From contig JAJEKV010000141.1 in NCBI GenBank assembly GCA_021234155.1, positions 1,244,356 through 1,308,355 on the forward strand: 64,000 nt of DNA, read 5' to 3'. The notes below the pieces were generated by a model. It did not search any database. It was not told where the DNA came from and saw only the letters and a program-made list of their open reading frames with translations. The translations under genes were made by a program, and so were the position numbers. The stretch's first letter is position 1; every line of letters begins with the position of its first letter. Below are positions 45,511 to 57,331 of the stretch, in pieces. The DNA comes from Isoetes taiwanensis (Eukaryota > Streptophyta > Lycopodiopsida > Isoetales > Isoetaceae).

Positions 45511-45599
45511 GTCAGATCGTAGTACTTTTAGAAATATTGTAATACTTTGTTCATATAAAAGATAAGAACCGCTGAAGAACTGGACTACTTGAAGTGCAT

Positions 45600-45660
45600 T
45601 AGGTACATCAATGTACATAAGATGTACAACACATGTACATCTTATGTACATCTGTTGTAC
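45600..45660. repeat. GTACAT-type short repeats, central cluster
   Basis: About six GTACAT/ATGTAC words in 60 bases, including the hairpin ACATAAGATGTAC...GTACATCTTATGT. It lies just after the transposase stop codon at 45508-45510, between the two convergent genes. Confidence 0.65.
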
Positions 45661-46239
45661 ATTCCAGAAATATTATAAAAAATTTGTCAAGTGTAAGTTG
45701 ATTAGAATTGAACATAAGAAAGTTGAATTGTATAAACATTAAAAATAGTTTTGAGTCATGGCAAAGATAAGAAATGGATGAGGTTTTCATGTACAAATGG
45801 TTGATATATTTATATTGTGGACATAAATACAACACACCGAAAATGAGCATGGCTCATAATTCATGACCAAGCTTCAAAATGTCGGTAGGAGCCGATATCT
45901 TATGACTATTGCATCATGTCTTCCGGCCCGTAGAGATTTTGAAGAGATATCCTCTAAAGCGATAGTCCAGCGGTTTCTATAACGCGTGCCAGCGGCAAAC
46001 CTTTCCATCCTACATGGCTGCATCTTCGGGACCGTGCCTTCCCCAAGGGTTGTGCAACAAGTGATTTGCTGCCAATATACATTTCATGGTTGCTCGTTCC
46101 TCATAATTTTCAATTTGCTCAACCTTTTCCCAAAGTTCGAGAACGGCGATTATAGAGGCGATGTCGGTCCCCAACCCTATGTACTTGCGGCTTGTGTTGG
46201 TTTGTATTACCTCTAGGTGCTTGTGAGAACTCTATCTCT

Positions 46240-49200
46240 TAGTTTCTTAATAGTCTTTTGTGTTTTCGGTCCATTCATCTACAAAGCAAATGAAGATCAC
46301 TTAATTATATATACACACTCATAATTGTACCACTCAAAGTGCAATGAACAAAAACTTTGATACATATATTCATAACATTTGAATTTGTACATCAGTCAAA
46401 GTCTGTACCAACAATGGGCGGTCGAGGCCAATAACATGATGGCAGTTTCTCCATTCCTTGCTCAGTATATTGACTAAATTTAGGCGTGAGAGCACCCAAG
46501 TTGCTGCCATAGTTTGCCGACAAAAACATTTCCACACCTTTCACGATATGCTATGCTTTGCATTAGTCATTGGATGCTCTTTCACATAAACTATACCATC
46601 TTGACCATTTTGAATCCATTAAGCCATGGAATGAGCTCCATGACAAATGTCTGTCACCGGCTAATATCGGTGTCAAGAGAAAGGACATATGTGGCTTCCC
46701 TCTGAGGATTCAAAGTGGATTTGTATCTTTAAATTCGTCGATCAAAGCTGTATGTCCATAGTACTCTGGGTACTCTTTCCATACCATAGCTAATGGTTTC
46801 ACAAACAACCCCTTTTGAGGTTCAGTAGGGTGTTTGTGTGGCAAGAGATCAACAACGCTCTCGGGCCGTAAACAAACTTGACTTTATGGAAAAAGCATCA
46901 CAAATATGTTCCACAATTGGGTGAAGATTTTTAGAAGTGAGTGAAGACCGGATGGCAACATCAAACCCTTCTCTTACAAATGCTACTTGAGTGATGCTAA
47001 CCACGGCTGCGGTAAAAAACATGTTTCCTATATTAAATTGAAGCTCATCTTTACGGATCTGTTGGTATCTTGAGTTAATATTTTCATTCTTGTGCACACT
47101 CTTGCCCAAACACGGAATTTAAGTCAAAGATAATGAGCTCTCTCCCACGAATTAGATGATTCACTTGTCGGCAAGAAAACACTTGAGATTCACAATTTAT
47201 AATTACATTTGAGATCACACAATTGAGAAAACACATTGATAATTACGATTGTTATTTACCCGGGTGTAAGTGAGACAAATAAATTAATTTTTCATTACTT
47301 ATTGAGTACAAAAAGCTCGGAGCATGGCTCATACAAAGCTGTAATTTACAAACAAGTCAAAGGGACTATCTACCACGTGTAGGAACAAGCTTGTATATTC
47401 ATCTCGCCTTCTACAATTAATGCCTCCATTAGATGATCCTCCGTGACTTGGCATAGGCATCGAGTGAACCAAGCCGGGTGTCATCGCATGGTGCACAAGT
47501 ATTAGAGGACTATACCAACAAATAACTAATAGGAAAATAACATGTTCTACTTACAAAAATGGAGCTTGTTTGTGCATCAACCCACGGCATCTATGAATTT
47601 GTGCATGTAAGCCACAATGTATATGCAAGGGTTCTTTGGTACTAGTTTTCGGCATTTTAGGACGAGAACACGGGGAGCATCAAAGTTCTTCCTACCATGG
47701 TTTAAGTTTGTTGGATCCGAGCATCATGTTATTGATCACAAGCTTATGAAACCTACAAAATTGCAATGTGAGAATAAATCAAGCATAAGAAATTGCAATA
47801 TGAGAATAATCAAATCATAAAAACAAAACGAAACTCATACTTACGGACCACTTTAGCATCGGGTACATAGCCTTTGGCGGGGAGAGAGAGGATCGTATAC
47901 TTGGGCTAGCTATAGATGGAAAAGAGCATTTCAATTGGACGGACCAGCAAGCACAAGTATTGCCAATGCCACATTTGGGCCTTGCGAGAATTGGAACAAA
48001 TATGTATTGGCATCTTGCAATCAAAATGCCATCAACCCTTCCTTTATGTTAGTGTTACGTGCATCCCCCCCTTGTTCTTGAGGGAATTCACAAAATTACG
48101 GAAGGTGTCGGTCGAACAGTAAAAACTTGTGTTTCCAATCGGATGGAAGACCAGCTACAAAGGTACTGCACACAAATCGAGAATACATATTAATACATAA
48201 GATGAGTGACTTAGGGGAATGAAATAACATAAATATGTTGAAATGCTAGCCTACCTCCCATAGACATCTACCATCTTAGAGGTCAAGTCCAAACTTCGGA
48301 GAACTTCGTCAACATCACTTTGAAAGATAGGGTGCGAGGCTTAGGAGGACGGTCCCTATAAGGAGTGAATGGAACCAACCTTTTGGTCGGTTCACTAAAG
48401 CGTACAAGGAAACAACAGCATTAGCAAAAGAATATATCTATTGTAATCAATTGTATATTACTCACCTTGTAAATTCATCAATTGCTTGACATCTTACGTG
48501 GGCTGCTGCACCTTATTTGTTATCACATCAATATTTGCTTGTAGCTCCTCTTCCTCTTAGGTTCAGGCTTCGGCCGGGATCGGGATCGGCTTCCTTCCGC
48601 GACTTTGTGATCGTGTCCTATGTACAAAAAAAAAATGTGGTTAATTATCATAAATCGAGATGTTTAACAAAATTAGTTCATCTTGGACATACCTCTTTCT
48701 TGGTGGTGGTGGCACTTTTTTGCACGGAGATTTTGTTTTTTTTACTGCTTTGGAGATTTTTGCCTTTTTCCTCTTGGAGTTACATCATCGGCATTCTTTT
48801 GCCTCCTCTTTGGAGTGGACTCAACTACCAACTCAACTTCCTCTTCCACGGTATCTTACGGGATAAAATCGGATCTGTGTCCTTTGTAGCTTCTCGAATG
48901 TGGTCAGGCCTTTTCACCGAGATGATCTTTGAGGAAATTTGAATCTTTCTTAGGAGCTTCTCCAATTACTAATTTAGCACTTGGTGATGAAAGTGTTTAC
49001 GTTGCGGCCGGTCATTGAAGGCTCACGCACGCAAGCTGCTTTAGCTTTCTCAAGTGCCATCCTCTATTTCCTCAACTTCACTTTGCCATGTTCGAGGAGG
49101 CAGCATTGCGGATGGTTCTATTGCCTGCAATTGTAAATGTCATTGGTGATCACGGAGCTGGAAGGTTGAGGGTCTGATTCGATGCGCTTATGCTCAATAA

Positions 49201-51196
49201 AATCAGTAAAAGAGAGTCGATCGCGGATGGCTCAAGAACATCGACCATTAAAGGCATACGGGATAGGAACGACCTCATACGCAAACAAACAAATGATCTA
49301 AATTTCAATAGACATAAAAGAACATGAAAACAGAACTTAAACAATGAGAAATATACGGTACATTACGCTTCAACATGTACATAAAATGTACCAAAATGCG
49401 TAACTACATTTAAGCGTAGCTAAATGTACACGTACATGTTCCTCAATGTACATAGATGTACCTCAATGCACCCAGATGTACCCAGATGTACCCAGATGTA
49501 CCCAGGTATCTAGTTAGGGAATGTAGATCTATGCCCAAAAAAAGCACATATATGTAAAAAATGCACATACTTATGAATCCATCTCTGGATGCACTCTAAA
49601 ATAAATGCATGTACATCTATTTGCAGATGTAGACTCCATTAGATACATGTACAACCTGATACAAGCTGCGGTCCAAGCTCAAAAATAAAAGCATCAATAA
49701 ACAAGCAAATATATGCCTATGTACCTCTGCTTACAGATTTACACTAAAAGTTATACATGTACAAGGAATAGCAATGCACTGAAAGCCATACATGTAGAAC
49801 TATGCACATTACAATAACAAATATGAATTAAGAGAAATATAAGTTTAAATTGGTTGAGAGCAATGCATACCTTTCACAGCCGGGGAAACCAAGGCGTATT
49901 CGAATGCCCTCATCCCGGATGCAACCTTTTATGCAATTACGTCTTTCATGGACGGATAACACAAGCGAAGAGGCAATAAGCATCTACGCATGGAGCTAGC
50001 AACAACAAACCCGGTTTTGCCAAAGCCTTGGCCTAGCGGTACATGGTGAATGTGATGAAGCTGCTCTATAGAAGTAGCTCCTCTGAGGGTGGGGCCCTGG
50101 TCTTGAGAACAATAGGTCTGCTCTCCCCATGAAATCCAAAATCGTGAATGCCTTTCTTTGAACCAATTCGGTCACAATTAAGTTTATCCTTTGCTTGTTC
50201 AATTGAGATTTCATGCCTTTCAATTTCTTTAGTTGCTTCGCAAACCAATTTCTAGCTTAGAAGAGTCTTTGCTCTTTCTCATGTCTACTCATAACCAAGT
50301 CTTCCAACTTGTACTTCAACACTCAGAAGATAACTTGATTTCCGGCCACGATCACGGGACAATTTGTCAAATTCTGTTTTGTCTCATCTATTTTACACGG
50401 CGTCTGCTGCGGATCTTCGGATAGCATATCCTTTCTACCCTCAATCCGTAGATGACCTTCAATGCATCCCTCCTTTTTTCTTCATTGCTTCTACTTCATT
50501 CAATAGGTCAGTTTTTTCTCCTCCAACCCATCTTTGTCAACATCTGATCTAGAATAACCCGGGGCTCTAATATTCTGCTGCAATACGATGTCTGTTTGAT
50601 ATTTGAGGATTTACATTTGTAGGGTCCTGTAGCGTCTGAAATGAGGGTTTTGGCAAGATCTTTGGCGGTCCTAGCCCGTCCATCCAATCAACAAGCCGTC
50701 CCTTCAAGTGAAGAGCAAATGCTCGGCAAAATAGGTAGAAATATAATGGTTTGTAACTTTGTTTCTTGCCATAAACCAATTCATAATATTTAAAAAATCA
50801 TCTTTCCATGCGTTACGGATTCTCCCTTCCTTGAATCCTCGTCTATTTTTGGACTTCACCCCATACCTCGTTCATAACCATCTCTAGGTTGGGTATGTGG
50901 GCCTCTGCATGTTTATCCACGGAGGTCTTTGGCTTGGATCACATCGGAACCCAAAGCGTAAACTCCTTGGAGGTAAAATTCCCTTTGCCGGGCTTAGCGG
51001 CTTCTTGCTTGGGGCGTGGTGATGAGCAAGCACTCATCAGGGGGGGCGTTTTGGGGCCATAGCTAGATGAAAATTCGTGATCGAATTCAAGCGAGGAAGG
51101 CAGGGGCGGGATAGTGAGCGAGGCAAACCAAGAAAGAATTTGGGAAAGAATTTCAAAATCCGAAAATTGTGCAGTTTCAGAGTGGTGGATAGCCAT
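46240..51196 (-). pseudogene. Second gene of the 9.2-kb transposon, minus strand, decayed
   Basis: Read from right to left: an N-terminal ORF (51196-50939, MAIHHSETAQFSDFEILSQI); WGEVQK then KEGRIRNAWKDDFLNIMNWF near 50800; a charged coil EEKTDLLNEVEAMKKRRDAL near 50500; a basic TPKRRQKNADDVTPRGKRQK near 48800 that looks like a nuclear localisation signal; YIFVPILARPKCGIG near 48000; then NSRYQQIRKDELQFNIGNMF at 47060 and KPLAMVWKEYPEYYGHTALI near 46780 with LAGDRHLSWSSFHGLM. Many stops and frame changes separate these pieces. It is convergent with the transposase, a common plan for two-gene transposons with an accessory DNA-binding protein. I do not recognise the family. Confidence 0.4.
49370..49510. 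repeat. GTACAT-type short repeats, right cluster
   Basis: Includes three tandem copies of CCCAGATGTA plus several ATGTAC words. Related to the clusters at 43.4 and 45.6 kb. Confidence 0.6.
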
Positions 51197-51291
51197 TAAT
51201 CATGGCAGTTACTAGAGGGTCATGATGACAGTTATTCCAAAAATGTGCATTCGGTACATATGTATATGTACAAAAAGGGCTACATTTATAG

Positions 51292-51313
51292 ACACTCTTT
51301 CATGCTTTTACCC
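51292..51313 (-). repeat. Right terminal inverted repeat of the 9.2-kb transposon
   Basis: Inverted copy of 42144-42165; the outer end reads CATGCTTTTACCC followed by ATAA. Confidence 0.75.
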
Positions 51314-51317
51314 ATAA

Positions 51318-52338
51318 CCAGATCATGAGAACCATGATATATTACTGAGGCAACCATGAAATAAATGTGAAAACCATGAGATAACCATAAGCATGCAATG
51401 GAACTCTGGTTCTATGCAGGCCACCCAGGCTGACAAGGCCCTGCAGCAGCAATTATGGGCGGGTAAGGGTTAATCCTCATGTGTACGCACCCTCCTAGCC
51501 TGCATCCAGCGCTAGGGGCCCATTTGCAAGCCATGCGCGACGAAGCACCCTCGTTGGGGTGACAATGCCCATGTCAAGAACAAGAACAACCGCCAGTCTA
51601 AGCCACGCAAATGGACCCTGGCCCCGAAGAATATGCACTCATGCTCCATTAGCACATGTCCCACATGTCAAAGTCATCATCAATTCCATGATACTATAGC
51701 ATATCTGTGACATAGCCAGAACTAGTATATCCATATGCATAACCGTGCAACTACATATTATGATCATCAATCTTAACAATGCTAGCTCATAACATCATCA
51801 TATAATAATCATACAAGCACATACTAATCTCATGTGATACTAACATCATGAATATGTATTTCAAATGTCAAGGTATAACTTTAATGATGTTTATAAATTA
51901 CGGGGACGACTTGGCGATCTACGGTGGGCCGAAAGTACTCGTAGAAGGCAGGGGCGGGATCGAGAACCGGAGAAGAAGCAGCAGAGGGAGGACGCTACAA
52001 GGCCATCAGGTTTTACCTTTTCGCTCCTCACCGACGGAAGGATAGCAGTGATACATCGGCAGTTCAGCCCACGGGGAGAAGAAGGGGTGTTCATGCTCAT
52101 TGCCCTCTCGGGATTTGGTAGACATGCTCGGATACCTCCGAACATCGACCATGTCATTCCCATACAGACATCAGGGAAGATTAGCCGTCACTATGGCCTA
52201 TACGTCGGATAGAAGGGTGGAAGACCTAGTAACGGCACTGCAAGGTGGTACGCCCACCAACATTCTCAGGAACTTGGGACGTATGGTTGGTATAGCCCAA
52301 ATGAAGAAGTTCTTGGAAGACAAAAGCTAATCATAAGA
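51318..52338. other. Leader or LTR region ahead of gypsy 3 gag
   Basis: No tRNA-Met primer site and no recognised domain. A plus-strand ORF at 52100-52330 (DRRVEDLVTALQGGTPTNIL) may be the N-terminal part of gag. The sequence is probably the 5' region of gypsy 3, and the 9.2-kb transposon inserted into it. Confidence 0.35.
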
Positions 52339-53541
52339 GTGCAATCTAATGTGTATGCAGCTAGAGCACCCAAGAATGTAGAGCAAGATCGACACCCTCA
52401 GGAAGAGCAAACACCCCCAAGACAATTTCAACCAAGGAACCTATTCCAAGAGTTCGAGGCACCAACCCCAGAAGAGGAGATATCCCAGATGAGATCGGAT
52501 ATCCAGGAGATAAGAGCCTTGCTGGCAGGGAGGGTAGCAATTGCACCAGACCAGAACATCTAGCTACTCCAAACACCTGCTGGCAGAACATACAAGACAA
52601 AGAAGAGAAACTGGAGAAGGAGATCCCCCAGCACAGATTCCTCCAACACCAGTTCCGACTCTGACTCTGAATCAGAGAAGTAGGATAATGATCGGCAGGA
52701 TCGCCAGGAAGGTCCCAACCATGATAGAGGCAGGAACGAGGCCGACTACCAGAAGAAAGTAGACTCTGCACTGAGCAATGTGTGGAAAGCCAGGAAGCTA
52801 GAACAGTTCTCAGGAGATAACAGGTCATGGATGGAAGCCGAGGCTTGATTGGACGAGATGAGAGAGTACGAAAATGCTTATAGTATGAAAGATAAGGACA
52901 AGGGCAGAGTAGCGACAACCAACCTCAAGAGAGCGACCAGAATTTGGTGGAAAGGCTATGCCAAAGCCAATGGGTTAAACAGAGATAGCTACAGATTCAA
53001 GAAGTTCTCCAAGGCATTTAAGTGTCACTACGTGCTGAGAGAACACAAATGCCATATGATGTAGCAATTTTACAGGTTGGAGCAAGGCAATAAGATGGTG
53101 CAGAAGTACACCGAAGAGAGTGAAAGACATGCAGTAGAGAGGTACATTGAAGGCTTGAATGAGAAGATCAGGAAGCTTGTGAGAGCTATCAACCCCAGAA
53201 CAGTATCAGAAGCAGAATCCAAGGCCGTGAGCTTACAAGGAACAGGTCCCCAAGGCAGTGGGCAAAAGCAGCAATACTATCAGGTCAAGGAGAAAGCTAC
53301 TGGAAGCTATAGTCCAAGAGCAACAAGCCCGGCGGCTGCTAGATCTCAGTGCAATGCAAACCATGGAAAGCAAGGGAATACAAATTTTAGAAAGCAGGAC
53401 AAGAAGCAAGTCAACTTCAGGGACAAAGAGCAAGCGGGTGGTTCAAACTACACCAAGGCAGTAAAACAGTTCTTGCAGTCCATTCCGAAGGAGAAGAGAC
53501 AAGAATGTATTGAAAAGCAGTTGTGCTTCAGGTGCTTCTAA
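52339..53541 (+). pseudogene. Gypsy 3 gag
   Basis: Segments in order: a Gln/Pro-rich start, a Ser/Asp stretch, the core VDSALSNVWKARKLEQFSGD and ATTNLKRATRIWWKGYAKAN, FKCHYVLREHK, then QKYTEESERHAVERYIEGLN and KLVRAINPRTVSEAESKAVS. The zinc knuckle begins CFRCF, is interrupted by a stop, and ends HDCPF. At least three frame breaks. Confidence 0.8.
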
Positions 53542-53571
53542 CCGTGACATCAGACACACGACTGCCCTTTT

Positions 53572-54160
53572 GTGATTAATGCGGCACTGGCAGAGCTAGG
53601 AGGATGGGAGACACCTCTAGTGAGTGACGAAGAAGATGCTTGCGACTACATCCACGGTGAGTGCCACATCTTTGCTGCCATTGACTCCAAGAATGCCGAG
53701 AGTCAATATCAAGTCATCTCGACAATAGGAAAAGTCAAAGCCAAGTCCTTCATAATGTTGATGAATACCGGGAGCACCAATAATTTTGCTTTGCCAAGGA
53801 TAGTAGAATTGTTGAAGCTGAAGCCTTTGAAGTCCAAGCCGACACACAACAGGAAAAAGGATCAACTTCGACATAGACTTGCCAGGTATCAATGTTGGAA
53901 TGGGAGCAGAAGTGATGAATATCGGCAAGTATGACTTGATCATAGGCATGGAATACTTTGGCCCGGCTGGAGTTGTGATTGATTGTGGGAAGCGGAAAGT
54001 CACCTTAACGACGCCAAATGGCAAAGTCATTTAGATAACAAGTAAAGAAGTCACCCCAATCATGCAATGCACATCTAGTAAGAAGTTACTTAGATGCATG
54101 AAGAAGGAGCAAGTGGCCTATGTCTTTAAGCTCGAAGTTGAGGAGCTAGAAACATAGGAA
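53572..54160 (+). pseudogene. Gypsy 3 protease
   Basis: The active-site loop reads FIMLMNTGSTNNFALPRI, so the catalytic Asp of DTG is Asn. A frameshift near 53870 leads to KYDLIIGMEYFGPAGVVIDC in another frame. Inactive. Confidence 0.78.
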
Positions 54161-54178
54161 GACAAGGAGGCTAAAGCA

Positions 54179-54445
54179 TTGAACAAGCTGCCAAAGCCAA
54201 TAGCCAAGCTAGTGAAGGAATTCCGTGATTTATTCCCGGATGAGATCAAGCAACTTCCACCTTACAGGGGAGTCGAGTGTGAAATAGCACTTGAGCCAGG
54301 GACTAAGCCAACAAGTAAGGCACCTTATAGAATGTCACCTCAGGAGTTGATGGAATTAAAGAAGCAATCGCAAGAGTTGCTAGACCTAGGATTTATAAGT
54401 AGCGTCTCTCCGTTCGGGGTGCCAATCCTTTTTGTCAAGAAGAAG
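54179..54445 (+). pseudogene. Gypsy 3 reverse transcriptase, N-terminal part
   Basis: Contains [40 protein letters not shown] and VPILFVKKK, then is cut by the insertion at 54446. The continuation is at 60763. Confidence 0.85.
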
Positions 54446-55183
54446 AGGCTTTCTTTTTAGACATAAAAATATATAACATGACGTGTGAAGGTTAACAAAA
54501 ATTCCATTTGGTGCTAAGTAATAATTTAATTTATAGGCAGAAAAAATATCTGCAGCATAATTCAAGCAATTGTTCAAAAGAAAATCAGCTAAGCGACAAA
54601 AATTTATCGTAATATGTTATAACTTATGCCTTAAACGATACTTGTGATTATGGTCTATACCCAACTGTTCTGAAAACACATAAACTTTCTTGTCCCTTGC
54701 TAAAGATATAAGAGGATATGACAGGCGATTGCTGTGGACGATGGATTACTACTGCATGAGCACATCAGGTTGGAATTGATATAGGTGGAACAGCACTGTA
54801 TATCGAATTGATTTGAATTGCATACATTTTTACGTCAGCTTGACTCATTCGACGGATCTTTGTAGTTTTTACAAGTTCCTTTTAAATTAAATTGAACTAG
54901 TAGCCAGATGTTCTTGCTTTTGCTTTTTCCGTGCATCGCTTTTTGTTCGGCTTCTAGGCTATGCAATTGTGCATTGGTATACGTCAATTTGGATCTGAAA
55001 ATACAAATCAATTACAAGCCCTTTCTCTTCCTGCATCCCTTGATACCTCACATTCATCTCAATAATGGCTTGTGCTAGATCTCTTCGCGTTTGCCCTGTG
55101 CCATTAGCTGTGGGATTGGGTTGTCCCATTAGATGCTTGTGCATTTTGCTTGATGCCACTCAATATTGAATAACATGGATTGC
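54446..55183. other. Left part of the insertion, non-coding
   Basis: AT-rich, with no coding domain on either strand. It ends at the LINE's left target-site copy. Confidence 0.4.
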
Positions 55184-55198
55184 CTTGTATCACATTAT

Positions 55199-57316
55199 TA
55201 TTATTTTTTTTTTTTTGGAGGTAAGATTAGATATATATATATTAATAGAAAATAGTATGTACAATGAGACCCTCTCAGGAGTAAATAGAAAGCATTACAG
55301 CTTAAGACGATGTAGTGGGAGTCACAACACGTGTACTACAGAGAGCATCTTCTCGTCTTCCCTACTTTAAGGATACTATCGGGAGTCGCCCATCTTCACC
55401 ATAAAGCAGGTACTATAGAGGAAAGCAACTCCGTTCTACTACTGGGTCCACATAACATTCTCAATTCTGAATAGATAGAATACCTGAGCCATTGTCATCA
55501 CTTGCTTCGTTATCAGCCCAATGACACTTAAAATAAAAGTAGAAGCCCTGTAAGGATCCAAGTCTGTCAAGATCCTTGTTGTAGTTAATACCATGCCTCC
55601 TGTGATGTGATAGCGCCATCAGTGCCACTTCTGAGTTGAAAGAGTTCTTTAGCTTCATTATGGAGATCCCTTGGCCACCTAGTGCCACTCACATCGGTGC
55701 TTCCAGATGACCCATAGCGCAATATTCACTAAAGAGAGGCCCGATCTTTGCACCTATCAATGATCAATAAATCGGCCACCTCGGATGGTGTACCATCAGC
55801 CCAATAATGGGGCAAACCCGATTGCGAACTCTGCGATCCGAGGCGGACGAGAGGTGTTCAATAGATTCGGTGATATGGCAACCAAGTGGACACCTATCGT
55901 TGTCCAGAATACCCTTATTAAATAAACTTTCCTTTGTACTAAGCCCCCCTTGCAAAGTTGTCCACCTGAAGAATTGTATCTTTCTTGAACAAAGAGACTT
56001 CCAGGAGTTGGCTAAAGCAGCTTTGGCAACTCCATTGCTCACCCCAAGCCTTGCCTCGGCTATCAAAGGAGTATCTTCACATAGTCCTCGATAGATTCTA
56101 GCCACATTATATTGTGCATGTCCATCAAAACGCCATTCCTCACAAGGTCCCACTGTTCCAGATAGGTTGGTGACATTGCCTAAGATATCTCGTAGCACCT
56201 TACGGTCACCTTCGCCTGGGTTCTGGATTTTACTCTTGAATGTAGTCCAACAGACCCATCTCCCATTCATCCACAAATGCTGCAACCTAGTGATTCCACA
56301 ACTCTTCCACTTAATGAAGATGTGGGGGTGAGAGAGGGCCAGAGGAAGGCCCTCCCTCCCCCATACCCCAGTATTCCAAAATAAGCTGAAACCACCTGCT
56401 TCCCTAGGAGGATCCATAGGGGTGAAAAGATGTTGCACATCCAGCCACGCTTGGAGAATCTTTCTCATCACGAGGGGAGGCGTGCCGGGGGCTACCTTGA
56501 AGCTAAAATAGAAAGCTCCCAACTCATCTCTCGGGGGAGAGCTGGCTTTCCCAAGAGCTTACCTTGCTTCAACCAATAGGATATAAATTTCAAAGCAAAG
56601 GAGATAAAGTAGATGACTCACCTTGTAGTACTCTCCAAACAAATTCATTTGTGGGGGCATGCTCGAGTGAATGGGTCTTTGCAGCCCAATCCCCCATCCC
56701 TTTTATCCCGACCGACTCCTCCCTGTGCCACCTTAGCCATGCCACCCTGGATGAATTTCATGATGATAGTTTGCATTTGATTGTAAACCCCTTTTTCGGG
56801 CAATCATCGCTGATGAGTAATAGATATGAGAGGCAAACCTTTGCATTAGCAACTGTCACACGTCAGGATGTTGCCAAGGTCCTTGTGGACCATAGACCTA
56901 CCTTCTTTCTGAGTTTATCCAATATGGGGGCCCAGAGGCCTTTGAGGTTGTCTGAAAGCATCAGGGGAAGACCCGTGTTTAACCGATTTCCCCGGTTTGC
57001 CACAACCGGAAAACCTGCACTAACCGGATCAATGGGACTATCTCGAAGCCTTAGAGAATCGCACACTTATTCGCATTGATTCCAGATATAACCTCAAAGG
57101 ACGTCAGAATCTATCGAAATGAGTGGAAACTGTTGTCATCATATCTGAGAAACATGAAGGTGTCATCTCTGATATTGCATAATTGTTAACGTACCCGGGA
57201 AAAGTAAGCCCTTCCAGATCCCCCTCCAACATCTTTAACTGAACCATTCTTGTCAAAAGGTTAGCCATGATGAGGAACAAGTAAGGAGCGAGGGGGCAGC
57301 CCTGTCTAATCCCCTT
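55199..57316 (-). mobile_element. 5'-truncated L1-type LINE with 15-bp target duplication
   Basis: Flanked by two copies of CTTGTATCACATTAT (55184-55198 and 57317-57331). The minus strand ends in poly(A) (T13 at 55204-55216). It starts inside the RT domain (GIRQGCPLAPYLF) at the right edge and contains the C-terminal region, so the 5' half with endonuclease was never copied, the usual LINE truncation by incomplete target-primed reverse transcription. Confidence 0.9.
55764..57316 (-). pseudogene. LINE ORF2 C-terminal fragment (RT end and zf-RVT)
   Basis: The right end reads KGIRQGCPLAPYLF, the RT motif following the catalytic palm. A 67-codon fragment at 57066-56863 (SAGFPVVANRGNRLNTGLPL) is the thumb region. 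The long ORF at 56522-55764 has MNGRWVCWTTFKSKIQNPGE, SLCSRKIQFFRWTTLQGGLS and CPLGCHITESIEHL, the zinc-binding zf-RVT tail typical of plant L1 elements. Several frameshifts. Confidence 0.85.
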
Positions 57317-57331
57317 CTTGTATCACATTAT

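Larger units (their letters stand above)
42144..51313 (+). mobile_element. 9.2-kb DNA transposon with TIRs and two decayed genes
   Basis: Terminal inverted repeats of 22 bp with one mismatch start GGGTAAAAGCATGAAAG at 42144-42165 and 51292-51313 (inverted). ATAA flanks both sides (42140-42143 and 51314-51317), a 4-bp target duplication. The left half carries a DDE-like transposase reading on the plus strand; the right half carries a second gene on the minus strand. GTACAT-rich repeats lie in three clusters. The superfamily is not settled: a 4-bp duplication would suit Sola-type or a few other superfamilies, but the TIR alone does not decide. Confidence 0.7.

Noticed and set aside
47840-48080. 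Ulp1-like cysteine protease in the 9.2-kb transposon
   Set aside because: YIFVPI and a nearby HW in another frame hint at the C48 fold found in some transposons, but the His-Asp-Cys triad cannot be placed in order.
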